This document shows, in pieces, positions 35,001 through 42,175 of a stretch of DNA of 64,000 bases. How positions within the stretch are numbered: the stretch's first letter is position 1; each line of letters begins with the position of its first letter. Source of the stretch: Winogradskyella vidalii (GTDB lineage: Bacteria; Bacteroidota; Bacteroidia; Flavobacteriales; Flavobacteriaceae); assembly GCF_013403955.1 (NCBI RefSeq), contig NZ_JABFDG010000002.1:124001-188000 (forward strand). Reading direction: 5' to 3'. The translations under genes were made by a program, and so were the position numbers. Under the pieces are notes generated by a model. The model was not told the origin of the DNA, did not search any database, and worked only from the letters and a program-made list of their open reading frames with translations.

Positions 35001-35731
35001 TTAGAGAAAAAGGTTCAAACTCTGAACGCGAAATGGCAAATGCCATGTATTTAGCCGGATTTGATGTTAAGGATGTGCATATGACCGATTTAATTTCCGG
35101 AAGAGAAACCTTAGAAGATATTCAATTTTTAGGTGCTGTTGGTGGCTTTAGTAATTCTGATGTTTTAGGATCTGCGAAAGGTTGGGCTGGCGCCATAAAA
35201 TATAATGACAAAGCTAACAAAGTTATTAAAGATTTCTTTGAGCGTGAAGACACACTTTCTGTAGGAATCTGTAATGGTGCGCAACTTTGGATGGAATTAG
35301 ATTTAGTAAACCCAGAGCATGAAACGCATGGAAAACTAACTTATAACGACTCTAAAAAGCATGAAAGTGGTTTCACGTCAGTTAATATTAAAAAGAATAA
35401 TTCAGTTATGCTTTCTACTTTAGAAGGAACTACTCTAGGAGTTTGGATTTCTCATGGTGAAGGCAAATTTAAGCTTCCATATGCAGAAGACAACTATAAT
35501 ATTGTTGCTACATATGGTTATGCAGAATATCCTGCTAACCCTAATGGCTCTGATTATAACACCGCAATGCTTTCTGACAAAACCGGACGCCATTTAGCAA
35601 CGATGCCACATATTGAACGTTCTATATTTCAATGGAATTGGGCGAATTATCCACAAGACAGAAAAGATGACGTATCGCCTTGGTTAGAAGCCTTTGTAAA
35701 TGCACGAAAATGGATTGAAAATGAAATTTAA
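32063..35731 (+). CDS. purL: Phosphoribosylformylglycinamidine synthase, large type
   Basis: A 1222-residue cytoplasmic enzyme of de novo purine synthesis. It converts FGAR, glutamine and ATP to FGAM. The single-chain form has an N-terminal linker domain, the ATP-dependent synthetase core (SQVNSEHCRHKIFNG; KAETHNFPTTVEPFNGAATG; DHGAGGHLNCLSELVEDTGG) and a C-terminal class I glutaminase domain with nucleophile Cys in GICNGAQLWMEL (about residue 1070) and the triad segment WISHGEGKF. Length fits Bacteroidota PurL. It has its own promoter element and is followed, with an 11-base overlap, by a small exported-protein gene. Confidence 0.97.
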   Translation: MIHFFGNQNSKVFAVQAPKELSTETISKLTWLFGDQPKLDQASLDAFFVGPRAAMITPWSTNAVEITQNMGIDGIIRIEEFASITEDFKDYDPMISEKYQSLNQDIFTIDIQPEAILNIENISEYNQQEGLSLSDEEVEYLEGVAKKIGRPLTDSEVFGFSQVNSEHCRHKIFNGTFVIDGEEKETSLFKLIKETSKQNPNDIVSAYKDNVAFIKGPVVEQFAPSRADIPDYYTTKDYESVISLKAETHNFPTTVEPFNGAATGSGGEIRDRLAGGKGSLPLAGTAVYMTSYSRLEDERPWEKAFPERKWLYQTPMDILIKASNGASDFGNKFGQPLICGSVLTFEHQDQNGKIGYDKVIMQAGGIGYGKADQAIKDIPKEGDKIVILGGDNYRIGMGGAAVSSADTGALASGIELNAVQRSNPEMQKRAANAVRGMVESDENYIVSIHDHGAGGHLNCLSELVEDTGGNIDLDKLPVGDPTLSSKEIIGNESQERMGLVIGDKHLDTLHKIADRERSPIYDVGEVTGKHRFTFESKTTGEKPMDLALEDMFGSSPKTIMTDNTVEKNYNGISYDTTNFYEYLDQVLQLEAVASKDWLTNKVDRCVGGKVAKQQCVGPLQIPLNNVGVMALDFKGKEGIATSIGHSPISGLINPEAGSRNSIAEALTNIIWAPLKDGLQSVSLSANWMWPCKNEGEDARLYEAVKAISEFSIDLGINVPTGKDSLSMKQKYPDGDVISPGTVIISAAANCDDITKVVEPVFQKGKGSIYYINLSQDSYELGGSSFAQINNKIGNTTPNIKSAAYVKTVFNTIQGLIKDQQIVAGHDVASGGLITTLLELCFADTNLGAELDITGLNEKDSFKVLFAENAGLVFQSVDDAIEAELSKANIEFHKLGKVTESDVLSLINNDQVYTMTVSRLRDMWFKTSFLLDQKQTANGLAKDRFDNYKNQALKFKFPSHFTGQLKDSVGTPNTRPKAAILREKGSNSEREMANAMYLAGFDVKDVHMTDLISGRETLEDIQFLGAVGGFSNSDVLGSAKGWAGAIKYNDKANKVIKDFFEREDTLSVGICNGAQLWMELDLVNPEHETHGKLTYNDSKKHESGFTSVNIKKNNSVMLSTLEGTTLGVWISHGEGKFKLPYAEDNYNIVATYGYAEYPANPNGSDYNTAMLSDKTGRHLATMPHIERSIFQWNWANYPQDRKDDVSPWLEAFVNARKWIENEI

Positions 35732-36197
35732 TTTTAGTTTAGTTATAGGTTTCTTTTGTTTTTTTGCAACTTCTCAAGTAAAGTATCCAAAATACTACTT
35801 AGAATATGCTAAAGACACAATTTATTCTGATGTTGAATATTTTAACATTTCGAAGAAAGCTCATAATACTAAATTAAAAAGTAAATTATTTTCTAGTGTA
35901 AAGTACGAAAATGACACACTTGTTTTATATAGACTTCGACAATCATATCTATTTGGAGAACTTGATGAATTAAAGAAGAACCAACTCTTTCTACTTTTTT
36001 CAAATAGAAATAAAATTGATACAACCAAAATTATGGTCATTCATTATCAAGACACTTTAAAAAAGATAAGTGAATTCCCAAAAGAATCTGGTATTGTTTA
36101 TAATGAAGACAGAACATCTCATACTCATGCTACTAGTCATGAAGACTATGTTAAACATCAAATAGCATGTACTAAAAAGTTGAGTAAAAAAAAATAA
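35721..36197 (+). CDS. Exported protein of unknown function, probably truncated by a frameshift
   Basis: A 158-residue open frame with a signal peptide (MKFNFSLVIGFFCFFATSQ). The ATG at 35721 overlaps the purL stop by 11 bases; an earlier in-frame start at 35700 lies inside purL and was rejected. No family is recognised. The frame ends at a TAA that directly follows a run of nine A (36186-36194). The adjacent frame continues downstream with 93 coherent codons of similar character (see next entry), so the true protein is likely about 252 residues long. With eight A instead of nine the reading frame would be continuous (LSKKN-KSEVYHFFKHNNG). Confidence 0.6.
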   Translation: MKFNFSLVIGFFCFFATSQVKYPKYYLEYAKDTIYSDVEYFNISKKAHNTKLKSKLFSSVKYENDTLVLYRLRQSYLFGELDELKKNQLFLLFSNRNKIDTTKIMVIHYQDTLKKISEFPKESGIVYNEDRTSHTHATSHEDYVKHQIACTKKLSKKK

Positions 36198-36477
36198 GTC
36201 TGAGGTTTATCATTTCTTTAAGCATAATAATGGCCATCCATTAACCTATAAAAAGGCTAATTGGTATAAAGATCATTTTGGCGTAGTAAACGAATTATTT
36301 AGAGATTATAAAGGTCGCTTTCATACTATTATTATCCATCCTAATGGTGACTTTTTTTGTTTAAATTACTCTGATGATAATACTAATTTACTTTCCGATA
36401 TCGCGAAAGGAAAACGATGGGAGAAGCATAAAAATAATTTTTTGGAGGAGTTAGAACGTCTTAATTCTAAAAAATAG
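36196..36477 (+). pseudogene. Out-of-frame 3' part of the 35721 gene
   Basis: Codons in the +1 frame right after the A9 run give KSEVYHFFKHNNGHPLTYKK, then a segment ending in HPNGDFFCLNYSDDNTNLL and a C-terminus LEELERLNSKK, with a stop at 36475-36477. There is no start codon with a ribosome site, and the composition is that of a real protein, so it is best read as the separated 3' end. A sequencing or assembly error, a true mutation, and homopolymer slippage that restores the frame in some cells are all possible. Confidence 0.65.
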
Positions 36478-36545
36478 TTAAGCTAAATCTTTAGATCTAT
36501 TATATTATTTGACCGTTTTAGTTGTATCTAAATTAATATAAAAAG

Positions 36546-36580
36546 AATAGGCTTCTCAATTTGAGAAGCCTATTTCTTTT
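36546..36580. terminator. Bidirectional terminator
   Basis: Perfect 14-bp inverted repeat AATAGGCTTCTCAA (36546-36559) / TTGAGAAGCCTATT (36561-36574), T-rich on both sides, between convergent genes ending at 36477 and 36601. Confidence 0.9.
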
Positions 36581-36600
36581 TTAAAATCTATTTATTTTAA

Positions 36601-39222
36601 TTATTCAGAAATAATTATTCGTTTTGAAATGTTTCTGCCATCTTCACTAGATAACTTTAAGATATAAGTACCATTTACAACATTTGATAGATCAATATTA
36701 ATTATTGCGTTTACAGTTTCTACGTTACCTTGCATAACTAATCTACCATCAATACTATATAACTTGTAAGCTTCAATTTGAGTATCGTTGTACACTTTAA
36801 TATTTAAATTCTCCTTAACAGGATTTGGATAAAGTGAAATTTGATCTTGTAAATCTGACTCACCTACTGATAAGGCCTGATTACCAAAAAACTCTACTTC
36901 GGTAATATTAGACCAAGTACTCGTTCTACTATCACCAGCGGCATTAAATCTACCATAACTCATTAGTTTTATATAACGTGCACTGGTTGCCACCTGATAT
37001 TGATCAAAACCTTCTCGAGTTCCGGTTGTTGTGGTAAATAGTAAATCTCCTGTTGTTGGTAAAATCAATGTGAAATCTTCAGGATTTGTACCTGTTGTAG
37101 AAACGTAAAATTGAACGCCATAAGCATCCGATTTATCATCGGTACCAATTTGAATTAAATCAAGTTCATATTCGCTATTCAAGTCGTAAATTACATACTC
37201 ACCATCACCTTTATAATCACCTGATACAATATCGCCATCAGAAGCTGTCCATTGCGTATCAATATCTTTATCTAAGGTATTAGATGCATAATTAGTTTTT
37301 GGAGGATCCGCATCTAAATCTACCTGTTCTTGAGAGAAAGAATAAATTGTAACAGGGTCATCATCTAAACCTGTGTTAATGAGGTCGTATAAATTAACTA
37401 AATCTACACCATCTTGCGTTATATTTAAAACTCTAACAATGTCATCGCCTCCTGGATCTTGTGTAAAGGTTACAGACCCTGTTCTTGCACTTGTACTTAA
37501 ATTTTCAGTAACTGTAATTGAAACTTCTGCATCTCCCGTAGCCGAAGTAACATCTATAGAAATCCATTCATCATCTGAAACAGCAGTCCAACTTACATTA
37601 GCGTTAACAGACACTTCATAACTAGCAGCATCAGAAGCTAACTCTTGTAAACTACTAACCGTTAAAGATTCTGGTATTTCAATGGTACAATCGCCATCTA
37701 ATATCGAATTACCTAGGTGATCTAAAAAACAAGCTCCTATACCATAACCAACCATCGCATCAGTTGTTGGTAAATATACGCCCATATCAGCACCTTTACC
37801 TTCAGACCCAGTACCTGAGAATGTAAAAATTTCTCCCATTGCAGTTGCTACAATTCCAGCCTCTTCAGTAAAACCTGCATTTGCTTCTCCTAAAACTGTA
37901 CCTGTATATACGTTTCCTGAGTATTCTAATGTAGTCCCTAAATCGCTGTAAGAATCATCTTCATCACCAGTGATAACGTCGGTAATATTTTCATTTCCTG
38001 CTTCAAAATAGATTAAGTTATTCAAAACGGTTCCCGTAGGATCTGTTGTTCCTTTATCAGCATTATAAAACAAAGGTGCATTGGTATTAATAATCGTATT
38101 ATTAGCAACGGTTATATTTTCAACTTTTTGATACCCGTTAGATGTATTTGAGTCGTTACAAGACACATCATGATTAGAACTACCGCCTAAAAATGTAATC
38201 CCATTATTCCAAATAGATTGATCAACAACCGTTACACAGTCTTGAATATAATTGTTTGTAATACTGTGTTCGCTATCCACAATTCGGATGCCTCCGGTAC
38301 CATCTACATTTTCGCCTAAAAAATAATTACCTTCAACTGTAGCATGAGAACCGTGGCGCAATACTAAAGAACCTCTACTTCTTCTAAAAGTATTATTGAT
38401 ATACGAATTGCTTTTGCTCTTGTTTGTAATAATTTCATTTTCTCCATCCGCTTCAACAAAATAATTATTACTAACCATTACATTACTATCAACATTTTGA
38501 AAAGAACTTGTACCGATACGTATAGTTTCACTATCACCAGAGTTTGTTAATTCAGAATCAATTTTTTCGTATTTGTAGAAATAATTATTGCTAATTGTAT
38601 GGCCTACGATTTCACAACTCGTATTTTCTTCACTATCGTATGGCGAAGCATTGTAACGAAGTTCAACTAAAATCATATTCCCAGCATTAGTTTTATTCAT
38701 AAAAGAACAGTTTATAACCGTATTATAAGTTCCGTATAATATAATCCAATTGTGTTTTTGACTTGTTCCTTCTTCAAAATCATCTGGACCAACTGTTAGG
38801 CCATCAATGGCACAGTTTTGAATTGTACTATGATTTGCATAATCCGTTCCATCTCTAAATTCAATCAGTGTGCTTGGGCCATAGCCACCATCCCAATGAA
38901 AACCATCGATAATAACATGATCTCCACCAACACTCATTTTTAAACCCGCTGTAAACCGAACACCTCCAGGAGTTTCAGCTCTAAATGTTATAGGCATATC
39001 AGCGGTTCCTGTTGTAGGAGAAAATTTAATTCTATCCTCAGAATCGTAAACGCCATCTTCTAAAATTACGGTGTCTCCAGCTTGAAGGACTTCATTTAAA
39101 TCATCTAAATCCTCAGGGTCGTCAATATTATACGTCGTTTGCGCAAACAGACTAACCGAAAAGAGTAGTAAAACACTAAAAATCATTAAGCTTTTAGTTT
39201 TAAAATCATAATTTGTTGTCAT
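36601..39222 (-). CDS. Secreted polysaccharide lyase family 6 (alginate/chondroitin lyase type) with BACON, F5/8-type and T9SS domains
   Basis: An 873-residue secreted enzyme. Order: signal peptide (ending VSLFAQ, about 28), PL6 parallel beta-helix (about 30-500), a BACON-like domain (about 535-620, SWTAVSDDEWISIDVTSATG), an F5/8-type C / CBM32-like domain (about 640-790, DGEYVIYDLNSEYELDLIQI), and a T9SS type A sorting domain (LYPNPVKENLNIKV). PL6 catalytic residues are in place: Lys268 (EIITNKSKSNSY) and Arg289 (LVLRHGSH), 21 residues apart as in chondroitinase B (Lys250/Arg271, from memory). Family members cleave alginate or dermatan sulfate by beta-elimination; which is used here is not settled, though alginate is likely for a marine flavobacterium. 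No SusCD pair lies beside it. Palindromes at 39253-39277 may control it. Confidence 0.9.
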   Translation of the reverse strand: MTTNYDFKTKSLMIFSVLLLFSVSLFAQTTYNIDDPEDLDDLNEVLQAGDTVILEDGVYDSEDRIKFSPTTGTADMPITFRAETPGGVRFTAGLKMSVGGDHVIIDGFHWDGGYGPSTLIEFRDGTDYANHSTIQNCAIDGLTVGPDDFEEGTSQKHNWIILYGTYNTVINCSFMNKTNAGNMILVELRYNASPYDSEENTSCEIVGHTISNNYFYKYEKIDSELTNSGDSETIRIGTSSFQNVDSNVMVSNNYFVEADGENEIITNKSKSNSYINNTFRRSRGSLVLRHGSHATVEGNYFLGENVDGTGGIRIVDSEHSITNNYIQDCVTVVDQSIWNNGITFLGGSSNHDVSCNDSNTSNGYQKVENITVANNTIINTNAPLFYNADKGTTDPTGTVLNNLIYFEAGNENITDVITGDEDDSYSDLGTTLEYSGNVYTGTVLGEANAGFTEEAGIVATAMGEIFTFSGTGSEGKGADMGVYLPTTDAMVGYGIGACFLDHLGNSILDGDCTIEIPESLTVSSLQELASDAASYEVSVNANVSWTAVSDDEWISIDVTSATGDAEVSITVTENLSTSARTGSVTFTQDPGGDDIVRVLNITQDGVDLVNLYDLINTGLDDDPVTIYSFSQEQVDLDADPPKTNYASNTLDKDIDTQWTASDGDIVSGDYKGDGEYVIYDLNSEYELDLIQIGTDDKSDAYGVQFYVSTTGTNPEDFTLILPTTGDLLFTTTTGTREGFDQYQVATSARYIKLMSYGRFNAAGDSRTSTWSNITEVEFFGNQALSVGESDLQDQISLYPNPVKENLNIKVYNDTQIEAYKLYSIDGRLVMQGNVETVNAIINIDLSNVVNGTYILKLSSEDGRNISKRIIISE

Positions 39223-39252
39223 AGTTAAATAATTAAAATTGTTAGAAAATAA

Positions 39253-39277
39253 TTGGTAAACCAGATTGGTTAACCAA
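39253..39277. promoter_or_regulatory. Tandem operator-like palindromes upstream of the PL6 gene
   Basis: TTGGTTAACCAA (39266-39277) is a perfect 12-bp palindrome; TTGGTAAACCAG (39253-39264) is a near copy 13 bases away. They lie 31-55 bases before the PL6 start codon. The TTGGTnnACCAA form resembles operators of FCD-type GntR regulators of hexuronate use (ExuR/UxuR), which would fit induction by uronic acids. Confidence 0.6.
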
Positions 39278-39486
39278 ATATATGGAAATTTTTTATTACT
39301 TCATATAAAGTAATTAATTAGTTTATGTAAAAAAAAACTAAAATTTATTGTGTATTTCGCAAATCAGACAGACAATATTGAGATATAAATCAATAATTCT
39401 TAATTATTTCTTACCATCATTCTTAAATTTATATGTAATATTTTTATACTTTCGTATAATCCCTTATAAACTAAGTGTAGATAATT

Positions 39487-41259
39487 ATGACAGAAGTAAC
39501 TCGACTTTTCGATTTTCCATATTACCAATTAAAGCACAAACCAAACCCTAAAGCTTTAGTTACCAAATACAATGGCGAATGGAAAGCAATATCCACCCAA
39601 GAGTACGTAGATAAATCTAATGCAATAAGTAGAGCTTTATTACGCTTGGGAATTAAAAACAATGATAAAATAGCCGTTATATCTTCGACAAATCGAACGG
39701 AATGGAACATCATGGACATTGGCGTACTGCAACTTGGAGCACAAAACATACCTATATATCCGACTATTTCTGCTGAAGATTACGAATATGTTTTAAACCA
39801 TAGTGAATCCATTTATTGTTTTGTTTCAGATGCTGAAGTATTAGAAAAAGTTCGACAAATTCAAGATAAAACAAGCCTTAAAGACGTCTACTCTTTTGAC
39901 CATATTGAAGGCTGTAAACATTATTCAGAATTATTTGAATTAGGGAAAGATGAAAGTAATCAAAATGAGGTCGAAGCTCATAAAGATGCTGTAAAACCCG
40001 ATGATTTAGCAACTATTATCTATACTTCTGGTACTACGGGTAGACCTAAAGGCGTGATGCTTTCTCATTGGAATATAACAAGTAATGCCTTAGATAGTTC
40101 TCCCAGAGTTCCTCTTGTAGGTGGTGATAATCGTGTGCTGAGTTTCCTACCTATATGCCATATTTTTGAACGTCTTTTAATTTATGTCTATCAATACGCT
40201 GGTAATTCTATTTATTTTGCTGAAGCTATTGATAAAATTGGAGATAATGCCAAAGAAATTAAGCCACACCTAATGAGTGTTGTGCCTCGATTACTAGAAA
40301 AAGTTTTCGACAAAATTATGTTTAAAGGTGAAGAGCTTTCAGGAATAAAAAAAGGTTTATTCTTCTGGGCCGTAAAATTAGGCGAACGTTGGGAACCTTA
40401 TGGTGCCAATGGTTGGTGGTACGAGTTTCAATTAAAAATTGCCAATAAAATTATTTTTAATAAATGGCGAGAAGCGCTTGGAGGTGAATTAGGGACAATG
40501 GTTTCGGGGAGTGCTGCACTTCAACCAAGATTAGCTAGAGTTTTTGGGGCGGCAAAAATGCAAGTCATGGAAGGCTACGGCTTAACAGAAACGTCGCCTG
40601 TAGTAGCCGTTGGATTGTATAAAGATGGGATGTACAGAGTGGGTACAGTTGGAAAACCGATCGATAATGTTGATGTTAAAATTGCAGAAGACGGGGAAAT
40701 CTTAATTAAAGGACCTAATGTAATGTTAGGGTATTATAAGGATCCCACTAAAACGGCAGAAGTAATGACTGATGGGTATTTCCATACAGGAGACAAAGGT
40801 GTTGTGGATGCTGATGGTTTTTTAAAAATCACCGGACGTAAAAAAGAAATGTTTAAGACCTCTGGAGGAAAATATATTATACCACCACTTTTAGAGAACG
40901 ACATGAAACAATCTCACTTTATCGAACAAATTATGGTTGTTGGTGAAGGTGAAAAGATGCCAGCAGCTCTAATTCAGCCTAATTTCGACTTTATACGTGA
41001 TTGGATTGATTACAAACAAAACGGGGTTGGAAAAACAAACACTGAAATCATTAATTCAGAGATTGTAATAAACCGTATTCAAAAAGAAATAGACAAATAC
41101 AATAGACATTTTGGCAAATGGGAACAAATTAAGCGTTTTGAACTTACGCCAGACGTATGGTCTATTGAAGGAGGACAACTGACACCGACTTTAAAAATGA
41201 AGCGTGTTATAATTAAAGGTATTTATCAAGACCTTTACGATAAAATTTATCGTTCCTAA
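39487..41259 (+). CDS. fadD: Long-chain fatty acid-CoA ligase (AMP-forming)
   Basis: A 590-residue AMP-dependent synthetase that activates fatty acids with CoA. The nucleotide-binding motif is IIYTSGTTGRPKGVMLSHWN (about 178-197). Further family motifs are VMEGYGLTETSP (about 360), GYFHTGDKGVVDADGFLKIT and GRKKEMFKTSGGKYI. The length and the extended insert near 250-300 (MFKGEELSGIKKGLFFWAVK) match the bacterial/eukaryotic long-chain type rather than short-chain acetyl-CoA synthetase. It precedes the beta-oxidation operon but is separated from it by a terminator and 460 bases. The start at 39487 is an ATG. Confidence 0.92.
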   Translation: MTEVTRLFDFPYYQLKHKPNPKALVTKYNGEWKAISTQEYVDKSNAISRALLRLGIKNNDKIAVISSTNRTEWNIMDIGVLQLGAQNIPIYPTISAEDYEYVLNHSESIYCFVSDAEVLEKVRQIQDKTSLKDVYSFDHIEGCKHYSELFELGKDESNQNEVEAHKDAVKPDDLATIIYTSGTTGRPKGVMLSHWNITSNALDSSPRVPLVGGDNRVLSFLPICHIFERLLIYVYQYAGNSIYFAEAIDKIGDNAKEIKPHLMSVVPRLLEKVFDKIMFKGEELSGIKKGLFFWAVKLGERWEPYGANGWWYEFQLKIANKIIFNKWREALGGELGTMVSGSAALQPRLARVFGAAKMQVMEGYGLTETSPVVAVGLYKDGMYRVGTVGKPIDNVDVKIAEDGEILIKGPNVMLGYYKDPTKTAEVMTDGYFHTGDKGVVDADGFLKITGRKKEMFKTSGGKYIIPPLLENDMKQSHFIEQIMVVGEGEKMPAALIQPNFDFIRDWIDYKQNGVGKTNTEIINSEIVINRIQKEIDKYNRHFGKWEQIKRFELTPDVWSIEGGQLTPTLKMKRVIIKGIYQDLYDKIYRS

Positions 41260-41301
41260 GCTTTAATCTACAGCATAACACTTCTATAGCTAAGAAGTGT
41301 C

Positions 41302-41340
41302 AAAAACCGAATAAACTTAAAAAGTCTATTCGGTTTTTTT
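41302..41340 (+). terminator. Rho-independent terminator after the acyl-CoA ligase
   Basis: Perfect 12-bp stem AAAAACCGAATA (41302-41313) / TATTCGGTTTTT (41327-41338), 13-base loop, followed by further T. Confidence 0.88.
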
Positions 41341-41697
41341 ATGTCTAACAACAGTAAGCTGTTCTACAAACCCATTGTAAGACTTTTGACACGTAAGATT
41401 TTTTATTTCTAAGAATAATCTTCAGATATTAATCCCTTGTATTTAGTCAACCATTAACTCTTACTAGATACATAATGATAATTATTATCAGTCGCTATTC
41501 ATCTATTTTATCCAAGTAATACTTTAGTAATTGCATTGATTATAATACAATATTATAATTTAGACTCATCAGCAAAATAATATCATTATCGCAAAAATAG
41601 CACCCTAAAAAAATACTTATCAAAATATTTAGATGTGATTATTGAAGTATTATCAAAATATTTTCTTAATTTATTATGCACGCATAGTATTTTTTAT
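41341..41697. other. AT-rich intergenic region with a direct repeat
   Basis: No gene is visible. TATCAAAATATTT occurs at 41618-41630 and again at 41651-41663, 33 bases apart. It may be a regulatory repeat upstream of the MarR gene. Confidence 0.4.
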
Positions 41698-41705
41698 TAT
41701 ATTTG
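41698..41705 (+). promoter_or_regulatory. Bacteroidota -7 element (TATATTTG) for the MarR/beta-oxidation operon
   Basis: TATATTTG matches TAnnTTTG and lies 16 bases before the ATG of the MarR gene, giving a very short leader. Confidence 0.5.
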
Positions 41706-41721
41706 ATTTTCAAAACCTATA

Positions 41722-42174
41722 ATGAAAGACAAAACAATAGATTACGTCCTAAGAACCACATGGTTAGCCGTCAATAAAATGTATAATGAGGAAGCTTCTC
41801 AGTTTGATACAACTATGGCAACCGGATTTGCACTATTAAGTATAGATCCTGAAAAAGGAACCCCCTCAACTTCTCTAGGTCCAAAAATGGGTATGGAAGC
41901 AACAAGCCTTTCTAGAACCCTAAAGACAATGCAAGATAAAGGTCTAATTGAACGAAGGCCCAATCCCGAAGATGGTCGTGGCGTCCTTATTTTTCTTACG
42001 GATTTTGGCAAACAAAAAAGAGACTATTCTAAAGAGAAAGTGTTAACGTTTAATGAAACGATAAAAAATAATGTCTCTACAGAAGAGTTAAATCATTTTT
42101 ATAAGGTTGCAGAAATCATAAATAACATGATTTCAAATAAACAGATATATAATAAAGAACACATTTTAAAATAA
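41722..42174 (+). CDS. MarR-family transcriptional regulator
   Basis: A 150-residue winged helix-turn-helix regulator. The recognition helix region reads GPKMGMEATSLSRTLKTMQD and the wing LIERRPNPEDGRGVLIFLTD, the standard MarR D(x)R pattern. MarR dimers bind palindromes and usually release DNA on binding a ligand; acyl-CoA would fit here because the next gene starts 1 base after the stop and encodes a beta-oxidation enzyme. Regulation of its own operon is inference. This MarR-HAD/ECH-thiolase-acyl-CoA dehydrogenase order is common in Flavobacteriaceae. Confidence 0.9.
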   Translation: MKDKTIDYVLRTTWLAVNKMYNEEASQFDTTMATGFALLSIDPEKGTPSTSLGPKMGMEATSLSRTLKTMQDKGLIERRPNPEDGRGVLIFLTDFGKQKRDYSKEKVLTFNETIKNNVSTEELNHFYKVAEIINNMISNKQIYNKEHILK

Positions 42175-42175
42175 G

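Noticed and set aside
35700..35720. Upstream start for the small gene after purL
   Set aside because: It would put seven residues before a normal signal peptide and lies deeper in purL; 35721 fits better.
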